A stretch of 64,000 bases of DNA. Source: Arcticibacter sp. (lineage in GTDB: Bacteria > Bacteroidota > Bacteroidia > 2-12-FULL-35-15). A program made the position numbers and the translations under genes. The stretch is from assembly GCA_021155045.1 (NCBI GenBank), contig JAJNQB010000008.1, positions 150,342 to 214,341 of the forward strand, in the 5' to 3' direction. Of this stretch, positions 32,314-41,232 are shown piece by piece; the stretch's first letter is position 1, and every line of letters begins with the position of its first letter. A model generated the notes under the pieces. That model saw only the letters and a program-made list of their open reading frames with translations. It did no database searches and was not told where the DNA came from.

Positions 32314-33411
32314 TTACTCTTTTATTACAATGAACTCTACTCTTCTGTTTTTTGCTTTGTTTTCTTCAGAATCGTTAGGTGCGATTGGTTGCGATGGTCC
32401 CACTCCTTTATATGACATTGGATTGATACAATCTTTTTCTTTTAAATAATTATAAACTGCTTTTGCTCTTTCTTTTGATAATTTTCTATTCGCATATTCA
32501 TTTCCATCATTATCAGTATGCCCTACAACTTGTATTTCCGCAAAAGGATGATTATTTAAAATCTCTACCATTTTATCTAAAATTTTATAGGATTGTGTTT
32601 TTATAACAGCACTTCCTGTTTCAAATTGAAGTTTAGTTATTTCAATAACGTCTCCTGCATTTAAGTTTTCGGGAAAAAGAGGAATTGCATTTGCAATTGC
32701 ATATTTGTAAGCAGTAATAGAGTCTATAATTGTTGTTTTCTTTTTAAGTGAAATATCATCAATATAATAATATGCTTCTTTAAATTCAAATAAATTCCAT
32801 TTATTTACACGAACCATATCTTGTTTCATCAGATTAAAGTTCCCGATAATGATATATTTCTCTCCTCCTTTAGCTACATAGTTTCCTTTGATGGGAACCC
32901 AATCAAATGTTCCAGAAATGCCTTTTGAATAACTAGTATCAATTTGATTTTCTTTTGTAAATTCCATTTTGTTACTATACACTTCTTGCGAAAAATAGAC
33001 TCCAAGCTGTTTTAATGTTACTGTGCTTGCGCCCAACAATCTTACATACATTCTAAAACTATATGTTTGCCCGCGCTCAAGAGGTTCTGTTAAGGCAACG
33101 TACATATATTCTTTGTATTCTGACTGAAACCTTAAGCCAGCATAACAACTTCCACTATGAGCACCTTTGAAACGGGACGTATCTCTTTTCTCTGGCTTCA
33201 TAAAATAGTCCACTGTTCCAACATTCTTCCAAGGAATGGCATTGGTTATTGTATTTGATTTATTCTTGTGTGTTTCGAAACCTGGGTTGGGGACAAGATT
33301 TTTGTTTTTTGTTTGTCCGAAAGCATTATAAATGAAAAGCAAAATCCAAAAAAGAAAAAAATATTTTTTCAAAAATAAATTTGGGGAATTTTTATTTTGC
33401 TTTACAATCAT
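32314..33411 (-). CDS. OmpA family outer-membrane/peptidoglycan-linked protein
   Basis: A 365-residue secreted protein. After a signal peptide with a long basic N-region (cleavage near F-G-Q, residue 33) comes a beta-sandwich resembling carbohydrate-binding modules (L-V-P-N-P-G-F-E-T-H). The C-terminal 110 residues form an OmpA peptidoglycan-binding domain: V-V-G-H-T-D-N-D-G, N-R-K-L-S-K-E-R-A-K-A-V and N-R-R-V-E-F. It starts 3 nt after the hemE stop codon. It likely anchors the outer membrane or holds a surface component to peptidoglycan. Confidence 0.88.
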   Translation of the reverse strand: MIVKQNKNSPNLFLKKYFFLFWILLFIYNAFGQTKNKNLVPNPGFETHKNKSNTITNAIPWKNVGTVDYFMKPEKRDTSRFKGAHSGSCYAGLRFQSEYKEYMYVALTEPLERGQTYSFRMYVRLLGASTVTLKQLGVYFSQEVYSNKMEFTKENQIDTSYSKGISGTFDWVPIKGNYVAKGGEKYIIIGNFNLMKQDMVRVNKWNLFEFKEAYYYIDDISLKKKTTIIDSITAYKYAIANAIPLFPENLNAGDVIEITKLQFETGSAVIKTQSYKILDKMVEILNNHPFAEIQVVGHTDNDGNEYANRKLSKERAKAVYNYLKEKDCINPMSYKGVGPSQPIAPNDSEENKAKNRRVEFIVIKE

Positions 33412-33414
33412 ATT

Positions 33415-34440
33415 TTAAAATCGAAATTCTTTTATTGTATCAACAAAAAATTTCACTTTGTCTTTGTCTAAATCAGGATAAAGCCCATGTCCAAGATTAG
33501 CAATGTGTTTTTCTGGACCAAAAGCTTTTAACATTTTAATTGTTTCTTTTTTTATTGTTTCATAATCGGCATATAACAAACATGGATCCATATTTCCTTG
33601 TAATGTTTTACTTGCACCTATCATAGAACGGGACTCTTTGATATCCATTGTCCAGTCTAAACCAATGGTATTACATTTTAAATTTCCCATTTCTCGCCTT
33701 GCAAAATGTGCATCTTTAGCAAAAACAGTTAAAGGAACTTCGTTGATAGCATCACATATTTGAGAGATGTATTTTAATGCAAATTGGTTGTATTGTTCTG
33801 GAGATAAGACACCAGCCCAGCTATCAAACAGTTGTAACATATCAGCACCAGCGATAATTTGCCCTTTTAAATAATTAATAGTACTGTCGGTAATTTTTTG
33901 TAATAAAACATGCGATAGTTCAGGATGAGTATATAAAAACTTTTTTGCTTTAGAAAAAGTTTTGCTTCCGCTTCCTTCTATCATGTAAGCAAAAATTGTC
34001 CATGGAGCACCAGCAAAACCAATTAGTGGAACACGATTGTTTAATTCTTTTTTTGTAAGTTTTATAGCATCAATCACATAATGCAAGTCTCCTGCTTGCG
34101 CAACCCTCAGCTGGTTAATATCATCAAGAGAAGTTATTGTTTTTTCAAACCATGGACCTTTCGCTTCAATCATTTGATAGGGTAATCCCATCGCTTCAGG
34201 AATTACCAAAATATCAGAAAAAATTATTGCAGCATCTACTCCTAAAATATCAACAGGCTGAATAGTAACTTCACAAGCAAATTCGGGTGTTTCAACCAAT
34301 TCTTTAAATCCACCCATTTTTGAACGCACCTCTCTGTATTCAGGTAAAATTCTTCCAGCTTGGCGCATTAACCAAACGGGTGTTCTTTCTGTCTTTTCTC
34401 CTCTTGCTGCTCTTAATATTAAATCATTTTTTAAACTCAT
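33415..34440 (-). CDS. hemE: uroporphyrinogen decarboxylase
   Basis: A 341-residue cytoplasmic enzyme that decarboxylates uroporphyrinogen III to coproporphyrinogen III in heme synthesis. The N-terminal signature R-T-P-V-W-L-M-R-Q-A-G-R is complete, with the catalytic Asp in F-S-D-I-L-V-I-P and the block G-F-A-G-A-P-W-T. The length equals the family norm. It sits between an acylase (18 nt upstream) and an OmpA gene (3 nt downstream). Heme is needed for NarI and the cytochromes of this region, but no shared regulation is visible. Confidence 0.97.
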   Translation of the reverse strand: MSLKNDLILRAARGEKTERTPVWLMRQAGRILPEYREVRSKMGGFKELVETPEFACEVTIQPVDILGVDAAIIFSDILVIPEAMGLPYQMIEAKGPWFEKTITSLDDINQLRVAQAGDLHYVIDAIKLTKKELNNRVPLIGFAGAPWTIFAYMIEGSGSKTFSKAKKFLYTHPELSHVLLQKITDSTINYLKGQIIAGADMLQLFDSWAGVLSPEQYNQFALKYISQICDAINEVPLTVFAKDAHFARREMGNLKCNTIGLDWTMDIKESRSMIGASKTLQGNMDPCLLYADYETIKKETIKMLKAFGPEKHIANLGHGLYPDLDKDKVKFFVDTIKEFRF

Positions 34441-34458
34441 ATTGTAAAAGTAATTATT

Positions 34459-36525
34459 TTATTGTGGATGATAAATGCGAGTTGCTGTTTGCAAGACTTC
34501 GTTTTTATTAAGGCTAATTTTTTTTGTTTTTTGTTTGCTGTACAATTCCATTTGGTCTGTTAAGTGTGGATTATTTTTTCTTCTTGATTCACCATAAGGA
34601 ACAACACATTCATACTCGTTTCCTTTTTTCGAAAATTTAGCAAACATTATAAATGAATCACCATTTTCTGCTTTTAGAATTCCATTTTTTTGCGCTTCGC
34701 TTGTCATCGCTTGCAAACATTCAGGAAAGCCGGGTGCAGGATAACTTTTATCTTCTCTCACCAATCGTTGAACATTACCAAATTCGATATCAATTGTTTT
34801 GTAATGCGTCAATAAATATTTTTTTGAATAACGAATAGCCTTTACTAATTCGTCTTCAGAATAAATAAATCCTGTTTCCAATTCGTTATAAGCTGCTTTT
34901 TTTAAATCAAATAAATAATTAAACGTGAGCGCAACCAAAGCGGCTTCTCTATTTTGTGCATATCCAGTAAAATCCCATTTTTTTAATTTTATGATCGCAT
35001 CTGTTATATCTGGATATTTTTTTTCATCTAGCTGATATATTGGATTGAAAATTTTATGAACTCCACCAGCATTTTTTGGATATTGACTATCATATTTTAT
35101 TTTTTTTATGTCATTAAATGAAAGTTGTTTTTTGTCTTTCATTATTTCCATAAAGCGCAAATCTCTGTTGTTTATTCGGTTCCAACTAAAAGCAGATTCT
35201 TTGTTAAATGCTTGTTCTGGAACATTTTCACCTGGAGCAGTGCAATGAAAAGGAGTGTTGTTCGTATTGTACAAAAAACCACATCTTGGATTATACCTTT
35301 GTGGTAGCATGTTTAAACGATAATAACTAGTCCACAATGTTTTTGATGTATTACCTGGCAATGTTTTTTGCCAATTAAATTCAGTGTTTCTGATTGGAAG
35401 TTTTGCATTGAATAGGTAAAATATATGATCCTGATTATCTGCCATCATAAAATTAAATAATGGTATTCCTTGAATTTCCATTGTTTCATAAAATTCAACA
35501 TACTGTTTAGTTTTTCCCATTTTATGCCATTGCTCGGCAGCTTTAATATCATGCATGGTGCTATAACGCAAAGCATAAATGCCTTTTTTTGTTTTGTATG
35601 CCGGACCATAAATGCACCAATAAGCATTTTTTTTCACACTTATTTTTCCAAGTTTTGTTTTTACTTTTAATTTTATTCTTCTTTTTTCAAAATTGTACCA
35701 CTCTCCATCAAACTTATATTGATTTTTTTTTTGAGGATTAATCTCCATTTTATAGATATCTACATAATCGGGCCAATTGAAGGTTATTGCCCAGCCAAGA
35801 TTTTCGTTGCAACCCATAGCTGGCGAAGTCATTCCTGGAATTAACACGCCATAAATATTCCAATTTTCTTCGCTGCATAAATGTGCTTCATACCACGAGC
35901 CTTGACCTTCTAGTGGCACATGTGGATTGATAACTAAATATGTTGCACTATCAGAAGTAATTCCTTTATTAAAAGCAAAAGCGTTTGAACCAGCACTTGC
36001 ATTAAAAATATATTCATCAGGCTTGCCTTTTATTACATATTGTAGTGCTTTGGGAGTACCTACCATGCTTGTTAAAATTAAATGGTAACCAATAAGAATT
36101 GTTTTAGGAGTAATTGGGAAAATGTTTTTTAATTTAACTTCTGTTGGATGTTTTGATGCATAAGAGTTTATTCCATCAGCATAAGATTGAAGTATATTTT
36201 TATAATTAGGCGAAATATCGGTTTCATAAAATTTATCTACATGCTCCTTTGCTTTTATAAATTTTACAAAATAATCCGTAGCAGCCCCCTCTTTTCCTTG
36301 TAATTCGCCTAATCTGGCATTAGCAGTTACCATAATGTATTGAATGTGCTCAAAATCATCTTCGCAATGTGCCCAAGCCAAGCCATAAGCTACTTCTGCA
36401 TCCGTTTTAGCAAAAATATGGGGTATTCCAAATGTGTCGCGAGCAATGGTAATGTCATTTGGATTAATTTGCGAAAAGCAAATAGAACCAATCAGAAAAA
36501 ATAAGGCTACAAAGGTAATTCGCAT
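34459..36525 (-). CDS. penicillin acylase family N-terminal-nucleophile hydrolase
   Basis: A 688-residue secreted amidase. A signal peptide (about residues 1-18) leads into the alpha chain; autoprocessing should occur before S180 in the motif A-G-S-N-A-F-A-F, which provides the catalytic N-terminal Ser of the beta chain. The later N-P-H-V-P-L blocks and G-M-T-S-P-A-M-G match the family. Such enzymes cleave acyl amides, including penicillins or acyl-homoserine lactones; the substrate cannot be assigned here. It is the first gene of the hemE unit. Confidence 0.9.
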   Translation of the reverse strand: MRITFVALFFLIGSICFSQINPNDITIARDTFGIPHIFAKTDAEVAYGLAWAHCEDDFEHIQYIMVTANARLGELQGKEGAATDYFVKFIKAKEHVDKFYETDISPNYKNILQSYADGINSYASKHPTEVKLKNIFPITPKTILIGYHLILTSMVGTPKALQYVIKGKPDEYIFNASAGSNAFAFNKGITSDSATYLVINPHVPLEGQGSWYEAHLCSEENWNIYGVLIPGMTSPAMGCNENLGWAITFNWPDYVDIYKMEINPQKKNQYKFDGEWYNFEKRRIKLKVKTKLGKISVKKNAYWCIYGPAYKTKKGIYALRYSTMHDIKAAEQWHKMGKTKQYVEFYETMEIQGIPLFNFMMADNQDHIFYLFNAKLPIRNTEFNWQKTLPGNTSKTLWTSYYRLNMLPQRYNPRCGFLYNTNNTPFHCTAPGENVPEQAFNKESAFSWNRINNRDLRFMEIMKDKKQLSFNDIKKIKYDSQYPKNAGGVHKIFNPIYQLDEKKYPDITDAIIKLKKWDFTGYAQNREAALVALTFNYLFDLKKAAYNELETGFIYSEDELVKAIRYSKKYLLTHYKTIDIEFGNVQRLVREDKSYPAPGFPECLQAMTSEAQKNGILKAENGDSFIMFAKFSKKGNEYECVVPYGESRRKNNPHLTDQMELYSKQKTKKISLNKNEVLQTATRIYHPQ

Positions 36526-36621
36526 AATTTTATGTGAACGTAAAAATACTAATTCCTATTGGGTTATATGTGTTTTAAGATATTTTTTATTTGTATATTT
36601 TTACAATAAAATAAATAGGTA

Positions 36622-36984
36622 ATGAGTACAAAAGAAAATGAAAGGATAGCAATTAAATGGTTTGAAGCATTTAACGCACATGATTTAGATAAATTATTGT
36701 CACTATATGATGATAATGCAAAACATTATAGTCCGAAACTTAAAATCAGGCAACCAGAAACCAATGGTTTGATTGAAGGGAAAGATGCATTAAGAGCATG
36801 GTGGCAAGATGCATTTGAACGTTTACCAAGTTTAAAATATGAGGTGCAAAAATTAACGACAAATTCTGAACGTGTTTTTATGGAATACGTCAGAAAAGTT
36901 GAAGGTGAAGAAGAAATATTTGTAGGGGAAGTATTAGAAATAAAAAACGAGGTAATTATTTTTTCACGTGTATATCACGGTTAA
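36622..36984 (+). CDS. nuclear transport factor 2 / SnoaL-like family protein
   Basis: A 120-residue cone-fold protein: W-F-E-A-F-N-A-H-D-L-D-K-L-L-S-L-Y-D-D-N-A near the N-terminus and the central A-W-W-Q-D-A-F-E-R-L-P helix are typical of SnoaL-like members of the NTF2 superfamily. These act as small enzymes or as binding modules; nothing here defines a substrate. It ends at a strong bidirectional terminator that separates it from the convergent esterase gene. Confidence 0.85.
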   Translation: MSTKENERIAIKWFEAFNAHDLDKLLSLYDDNAKHYSPKLKIRQPETNGLIEGKDALRAWWQDAFERLPSLKYEVQKLTTNSERVFMEYVRKVEGEEEIFVGEVLEIKNEVIIFSRVYHG

Positions 36985-37020
36985 AAAAAGTCCTTTCAAA
37001 AAATTTGAAAGGACTTTTTT
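36984..37020. terminator. bidirectional intrinsic terminator
   Basis: Perfect 17-bp stem AAAAAAGTCCTTTCAAA / TTTGAAAGGACTTTTTT with a 3-nt loop. It lies between the stop codons of the NTF2-like gene and the T9SS esterase and has T-tracts on both strands. Confidence 0.88.
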
Positions 37021-37050
37021 TAAGTACTAAGGACACTTTTAAAAATGATT

Positions 37051-38337
37051 TTATTCGAAAATAATTTTTTTAGTGATTGATTTTCCTTTGCTCGTAATTT
37101 TTACAAAGTAAATACCGCTATCTAAATTTCCTCTTTCAATATTATATTTTCCTGCTTTTATTGAATTCATTGTTCTGATATTTTTACCTACAACATCATA
37201 CATTTCTATTGAAATAGAATTGCTACTGAATGGTGTTAAATCAATTACAAAGCTCAAGTTTGCAGGGTTCGGATAAATATCAACATCTTCTGCAGCAACT
37301 GATAATTCATTTATTCCAACAGCAGGAGGAGTTGTATAAGCACAATTTAAAGGAATTCCACACGTAAAATGTTCTAAAAAGTTTCTAGTAATTGTAAGTG
37401 TGGTATCATAATAAGCAGCGCTACCAACGTGAGGGGTATGGTCTTGTCCTTCGTATATTTCAAAACAATTTTCTATTCCCAACTGATCAACCCTTGCATC
37501 GATTGAAAAACTACCATCAACTTGCATAATTGGCCACACTCCAGACAATGTAATCATTGCAGAACCGTAAGGAACCGTATTATCATTTGTTCCATGAAAA
37601 CTTAAAACAGGTTCGTCTCCAGCGTTTATCCAAGCTGTGTCGCCAACGGCACCGCAAATATTTACAACAGCAGTTACATCTGACGAATAACCTGGGTTTC
37701 CACTTAGTCCTTGAATTCCGCCTTGAATTCCGGGCTGCCCAACGGTATCGATATAAGGAGGCAACTCATTAATATTATCCATATAAGCTGTTTGCAAGGC
37801 AATAAAACCACCAGCAGAAACACCAAGCATATAAATTTGGTTAGGGTCTATTCTGTATGTGTTACCTCCTACAGCAGCATTTTTTCTAAAAAAACGAACA
37901 GCTGCTCTAGCATCATGCACTCCACGAACTACTGCTGGCGCGGCATCTGTAGAGTCTGGACCAGGGAAAGGAAAACGAGTCATGCCTACACGGTATTCAA
38001 TTGAAACCGCTACATAACCTAATCTTGCTAAATCCTTACAAATAGGAACAACATCCCCCCCTGTTTTGCTTCCACCAATAAAACTTCCTCCATGCGCTAC
38101 GATAACCAAGGGTCGCATTGTAGCCACATCGCCAACTGGCTCATAAATATCTAAAAGTAAATTTTGAGTAGTACCATTTGATTTTAGGTTACTTCCGTAC
38201 GATACATTTGATGTAGCTACTGGAGTAGCAGGAAACACAAAATCGTGATAACGATTGCCTGTACATTGGGCATTTAACTGAATGGAGCTTGCAGCAATTA
38301 ATAAAGCGGCACAACTTGACAAGTAGATTTTTTTCAT
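37051..38337 (-). CDS. secreted alpha/beta hydrolase (esterase/lipase) with T9SS sorting domain
   Basis: A 428-residue exported esterase. The signal peptide ends near L-N-A-Q (residue 24). The oxyanion-hole motif A-H-G-G-S-F (H82) and nucleophile elbow G-V-S-A-G-G (S174) match carboxylesterases; an Asp and His follow in A-G-D-E-P-V and G-Q-D-H-T-P. From about residue 345 there is a T9SS type A sorting domain (D-I-Y-P-N-P-A-N and G-I-Y-F-V-K-I ending K-K-I-I-F). It is therefore released or attached at the cell surface. The substrate is unknown. Confidence 0.92.
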   Translation of the reverse strand: MKKIYLSSCAALLIAASSIQLNAQCTGNRYHDFVFPATPVATSNVSYGSNLKSNGTTQNLLLDIYEPVGDVATMRPLVIVAHGGSFIGGSKTGGDVVPICKDLARLGYVAVSIEYRVGMTRFPFPGPDSTDAAPAVVRGVHDARAAVRFFRKNAAVGGNTYRIDPNQIYMLGVSAGGFIALQTAYMDNINELPPYIDTVGQPGIQGGIQGLSGNPGYSSDVTAVVNICGAVGDTAWINAGDEPVLSFHGTNDNTVPYGSAMITLSGVWPIMQVDGSFSIDARVDQLGIENCFEIYEGQDHTPHVGSAAYYDTTLTITRNFLEHFTCGIPLNCAYTTPPAVGINELSVAAEDVDIYPNPANLSFVIDLTPFSSNSISIEMYDVVGKNIRTMNSIKAGKYNIERGNLDSGIYFVKITSKGKSITKKIIFE

Positions 38338-38460
38338 ATTTTTTTTATTGGGTTACGATAAAGGTAATAAAGTAAATCTAAATAAAAAATATCTAACCTC
38401 TTTTTTAATATCAGAACAGATAATATTTTTCAAAAGGTTTTGACAAACCGTAAATAACTA

Positions 38461-38468
38461 TAAATTTG
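38461..38468 (+). promoter_or_regulatory. -7 element of the gcvH promoter
   Basis: TAAATTTG is a perfect match to TAnnTTTG. It overlaps a TTG that could extend gcvH in frame, so translation should instead begin at the ATG at 38490. Confidence 0.55.
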
Positions 38469-38489
38469 TGCGAACAAAAATATAATGAT

Positions 38490-38870
38490 ATGAATTTTCC
38501 TGAAAATTTAAAGTACACTAAAGATCACGAATGGGTTCGTGTGGAGGGCAATACCGCATTTATTGGAATCACAGAGTTTGCTCAAGGCGAATTAGGAGAT
38601 ATTGTTTATGTTGATATTTCTACTGAAGGCGAAGATTTAGCAAAAGAAGAAATATTTGGAACAGTAGAGGCTGTTAAAACTGTTTCTGATTTATTTATGC
38701 CTATTTCGGCAAAAATACTAGAGTTTAACAAAGGCTTAGATGCTACGCCTGATGCTGTAAACAAAGACCCTTACGGAAACGGCTGGATGATTAAAGTAGA
38801 AATTAAAGATGCAGCTGAATTAAACGATTTGATGAGTGCTGCAGATTATAAAGCATTAATCGGACATTAA
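38490..38870 (+). CDS. gcvH: glycine cleavage system H protein
   Basis: A 126-residue lipoyl carrier that shuttles the aminomethyl group between the P, T and L proteins. The start Y-T-K-D-H-E-W-V and the lipoylated K63 in T-V-E-A-V-K-T-V-S-D are conserved, as is N-K-D-P-Y-G-N-G-W-M. The ATG at 38490 is chosen because the -7 element lies directly upstream. Downstream, VanZ-like and GNAT genes follow with gaps of 2 and -4 nt, so the three are cotranscribed. Confidence 0.96.
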   Translation: MNFPENLKYTKDHEWVRVEGNTAFIGITEFAQGELGDIVYVDISTEGEDLAKEEIFGTVEAVKTVSDLFMPISAKILEFNKGLDATPDAVNKDPYGNGWMIKVEIKDAAELNDLMSAADYKALIGH

Positions 38871-38872
38871 TA

Positions 38873-39268
38873 ATGTTTTTAAAACATACCAAATGGGCAT
38901 TGCTTTGGGCATTGCTCATATTGATTTTATGCGGAATTCCTGGCAAGGATATTCCGCATATTTCTTTTTTAGAACTATTGAGTTTCGATAAATTTGTACA
39001 TGCAGCTATTTTTTTAATACTTATTTTACTGCTTATTCGTGGATTTTTAGTGCAAACAACCTTTGTGTTGATGCAAGAAAAAGCAAAACATTTTTCAATT
39101 TTAATATGCATAACCTACGGTGGTTTATTAGAAATAATGCAAGAAACATTATTTGAAGATAGAAGTGCAGATGTTTACGATTTTATTGCAAACAGTTTTG
39201 GATGTGTTTTGGGTTTAACCACATATAATTATTTTGAGAAACTATTTTTAAACAAAATAATAAAATGA
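38873..39268 (+). CDS. VanZ-like membrane protein
   Basis: A 131-residue inner-membrane protein with four hydrophobic segments. It has the VanZ family pattern: helix 1, then I-S-F-L-E-L-L-S-F-D-K-F-V-H-A-A-I-F containing the D-K-x-x-H motif, then E-I-M-Q and D-R-S-A-D-V-Y-D in the last part. The function of most VanZ-like proteins is unknown; VanZ itself affects teicoplanin resistance. The gene pairs with gcvH upstream, as often seen in Bacteroidota. Confidence 0.88.
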   Translation: MFLKHTKWALLWALLILILCGIPGKDIPHISFLELLSFDKFVHAAIFLILILLLIRGFLVQTTFVLMQEKAKHFSILICITYGGLLEIMQETLFEDRSADVYDFIANSFGCVLGLTTYNYFEKLFLNKIIK

Positions 39269-39711
39269 ATATTACTTGGAAGTTTATAGCTTTTAAAGAT
39301 TTAACAAATGAAGAATTGTATAATATCATGCAATTACGAGCAGAGGTATTTGTGGTAGAACAAAATTGTCCTTATCAAGATGCAGATGGAAAAGATTTAA
39401 AATCATTTCACTTGATGGGATTCATAGATGCGAAACTTGTTGCTTATTGTAGAATTTTACCACAAAATATTTCTTATCCAGAAGCATCGATTGGAAGAGT
39501 AGTTACTTCAGCTTTAGTTAGAGGAACTGGTGCTGGAAAAATGTTGATGACGCAATCTTTAATAGAAATAGAAAAATTATTTGGAAAAACTGGGGTGAAA
39601 ATTGGCGCACAACTTTATTTAAAAAAATTTTACGAAAGTTTTGGTTTTATACAATCAAGTGATGAATATTTAGAAGACAATATTCCACATATTGAAATGC
39701 TAAAAAGTTAA
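39265..39711 (+). CDS. GNAT family N-acetyltransferase, ElaA-like
   Basis: A 148-residue cytoplasmic acetyltransferase. The N-terminal L-T-N-E-E-L-Y-N-I-M-Q-L-R-A-E-V-F-V-V-E-Q and the acetyl-CoA loop V-T-S-A-L-V-R-G-T-G-A-G-K match the ElaA group. The substrate is not known. Its start overlaps the VanZ stop (ATGA-type overlap), so the gene is coupled to the gcvH operon. Confidence 0.9.
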   Translation: MNITWKFIAFKDLTNEELYNIMQLRAEVFVVEQNCPYQDADGKDLKSFHLMGFIDAKLVAYCRILPQNISYPEASIGRVVTSALVRGTGAGKMLMTQSLIEIEKLFGKTGVKIGAQLYLKKFYESFGFIQSSDEYLEDNIPHIEMLKS

Positions 39712-39736
39712 AATTTAGCTTTTAGGTAATTTTTCC

Positions 39737-39744
39737 TAAATTTG
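39737..39744 (+). promoter_or_regulatory. -7 element of the cupredoxin gene
   Basis: TAAATTTG is a perfect TAnnTTTG match 24 nt before the ATG at 39768. Confidence 0.5.
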
Positions 39745-39767
39745 GTTTTAAACAAAAAAATAAAACC

Positions 39768-40373
39768 ATGAAAAAATTTACTTTTTTAAACCTTATTGCT
39801 ATAATTTGTATTGCATTTTCTCTTAAAGCACAAGTAAACCACAATTTAATTGGTTACGATTTTTATTTTAGCCCTGACACACTGTATATGCAGGCAGGAG
39901 ATACAGTTCGGTTTTCAAGTTCTGGATACCACAGTGCTACCGAAGTAAACTATGCTGATTGGATCGCAGACACAACCAATGCAATTGGTTTTGATGTTGG
40001 ATTTGGCGCACCAACTTTTGCAATGTGGTTTGTTGTAAATACTGTTGGAACACATTATTATAACTGTCGCCCGCACGCTTCTATGGGAATGAAAGGTGTA
40101 ATAATTGTAAATCCATCAACCGGAATTCAAGAAACAGTAAACCAAAACAAGTCATTAGCAGCAAACGTTACTGCCAACAAATTAACAGTTTGGAATAAAG
40201 AAATAAAAACGATTTCATTAATTGATTATACTGGAAAAAAAGTTTTTGAATCTAATAAAGTAAGCCAAACAGAAAAACAAGAATTTGATATTCCAGAAAT
40301 TACTAAAGGAATTTATATTGTTTCTGTAGTTTTAAATTCAGGAAAAGTAATTGCTTGTAAAGTGGTTTATTGA
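39768..40373 (+). CDS. secreted plastocyanin-like cupredoxin with T9SS sorting domain
   Basis: A 201-residue exported protein. The signal peptide ends near L-K-A-Q (residue 22). Residues 25-115 form a cupredoxin fold with type I copper ligands H55 (G-Y-H-S-A), C100, H103 and M108 in C-R-P-H-A-S-M-G-M, the C-x2-H-x4-M spacing of plastocyanin. Residues about 125-201 are a T9SS type A sorting domain ending C-K-V-V-Y. It would be a surface or secreted copper protein that carries electrons. No partner gene is adjacent. Confidence 0.9.
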   Translation: MKKFTFLNLIAIICIAFSLKAQVNHNLIGYDFYFSPDTLYMQAGDTVRFSSSGYHSATEVNYADWIADTTNAIGFDVGFGAPTFAMWFVVNTVGTHYYNCRPHASMGMKGVIIVNPSTGIQETVNQNKSLAANVTANKLTVWNKEIKTISLIDYTGKKVFESNKVSQTEKQEFDIPEITKGIYIVSVVLNSGKVIACKVVY

Positions 40374-40426
40374 TTTTATGGAAGTGTGCGAAACAAAGTT
40401 AAACTAAATAATTGTCCCACGAAAGT

Positions 40427-40597
40427 TCCTGAAATATCAGTAAAAACAAGCATTTCAGACCTGTTTTTTGTTTCTAATACAAATCTGATTTTTTGTTTAG
40501 TAAAATAATTTTTCAAAAAAAAGATTAAAAAAAAACGATTCTATTTTTAAAAAGAATCGTTTTTTTATGAATTAAATTTATTTTTTAGGGTTGTGCA
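40427..40597 (+). mobile_element. insertion-sequence remnant A: transposase 3' end and terminator
   Basis: These 171 nt are closely similar to 57978-58157. In frame, 40428-40508 encodes the last 26 residues of a transposase (P-E-I-S-V-K-T-S-I-S-D-L-F-F ... F-C-L-V-K) identical but for two positions to the end of remnant B. The terminator and the end sequence GGGTTGTGCA follow. The rest of the element is lost, so it cannot move. In remnant B the similarity continues directly into ACAGTTACCC; here a 19-nt palindromic insert interrupts it. Confidence 0.7.
40531..40564. terminator. terminator hairpin inside IS remnant A
   Basis: Stem AAAAACGATTCT (40531-40542) / AGAATCGTTTTT (40553-40564) with a 10-nt AT loop and T-tracts on both strands. 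It is the same hairpin as in remnant B at 58091-58124 and may now serve as terminator for the cupredoxin gene. Confidence 0.75.
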
Positions 40598-40601
40598 CTT
40601 G

Positions 40602-40616
40602 TCCGCCTCTGGCGGA
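40602..40616. repeat. mini-palindrome TCCGCC-tct-GGCGGA
   Basis: A 6-bp GC-rich stem with a 3-nt loop. It lies within a 19-nt segment that is absent from the matching place in IS remnant B, so it looks like a recent small insertion. Two palindromes of the same design lie at 57801 and 57826. Confidence 0.6.
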
Positions 40617-40856
40617 ACAGTTACCCTTGTTATAAGCTGGTCATTAGTCCACCGAGTCTATAAATTGCTGGTCTGTCAAGGGTTTTACTGTCGGCATGTA
40701 ACTTTTTTTGTGTCGCCAGTGCGGTTGCGTATTTTTTATTTTACTCAGGCCTTGTTTATTTATTTCAATTGTGTTCGTGATTGCTTCGCAGTTCAGAAGG
40801 GAAGGATATTTTTTTAATTCAATTTTTTCTTGGGCGGGAAAGGTGGATATTTCTAT

Positions 40857-41174
40857 TCATCCAAAAAAGCAATGATGTTCGTCTTCCTCAACAAGTTTAG
40901 TAAATTCTTGTAAACTCTTAACCTCAAGGCAATCGGTTGCATATTTTTTACCATCAGCTGCTTTAAATTTCAGTTGTACGATTTTATCGTACAACTCACT
41001 TCCTTCCTTGGTGAGTTTCTTTTTAAGGTCAGACCAATACCGTTTAGGGATCGTGCTTTCTGTTAGCGTGCTGATGATGTCAATAACGGATAAGTACCAT
41101 TTTTCGGAGTTTTCATCCCAAAAGCTGCGTACTTGTTTTTGCTCGAAAATTTTTATTTCTGTTTTCTCATTCAT
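40857..41174 (-). CDS. truncated Bro-N (phage antirepressor-type) domain protein
   Basis: A 105-residue protein that starts like the bacteroidete Bro-N proteins: I-K-I-F-E-Q-K-Q-V-R-S-F-W-D, E-K-W-Y-L-S-V-I-D-I-I, then S-T-I-P-K-R-Y-W-S-D-L-K and A-A-D-G-K-K-Y-A-T-D. Full members continue with I-P-S-P-K-A-E-P-F and reach over 250 residues. Here the sequence departs after A-T-D-C-L-E and ends within 22 residues, so it is truncated or frame-shifted. Such domains occur in phage and mobile DNA. It belongs to the cassette-like island at 40.6-42.6 kb. Confidence 0.7.
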   Translation of the reverse strand: MNEKTEIKIFEQKQVRSFWDENSEKWYLSVIDIISTLTESTIPKRYWSDLKKKLTKEGSELYDKIVQLKFKAADGKKYATDCLEVKSLQEFTKLVEEDEHHCFFG

Positions 41175-41232
41175 ATAGTCAAATGTTTAAAATCGGTTAT
41201 CAAGTCGTCAAGGTATTGTCAATTGTGGGTAT

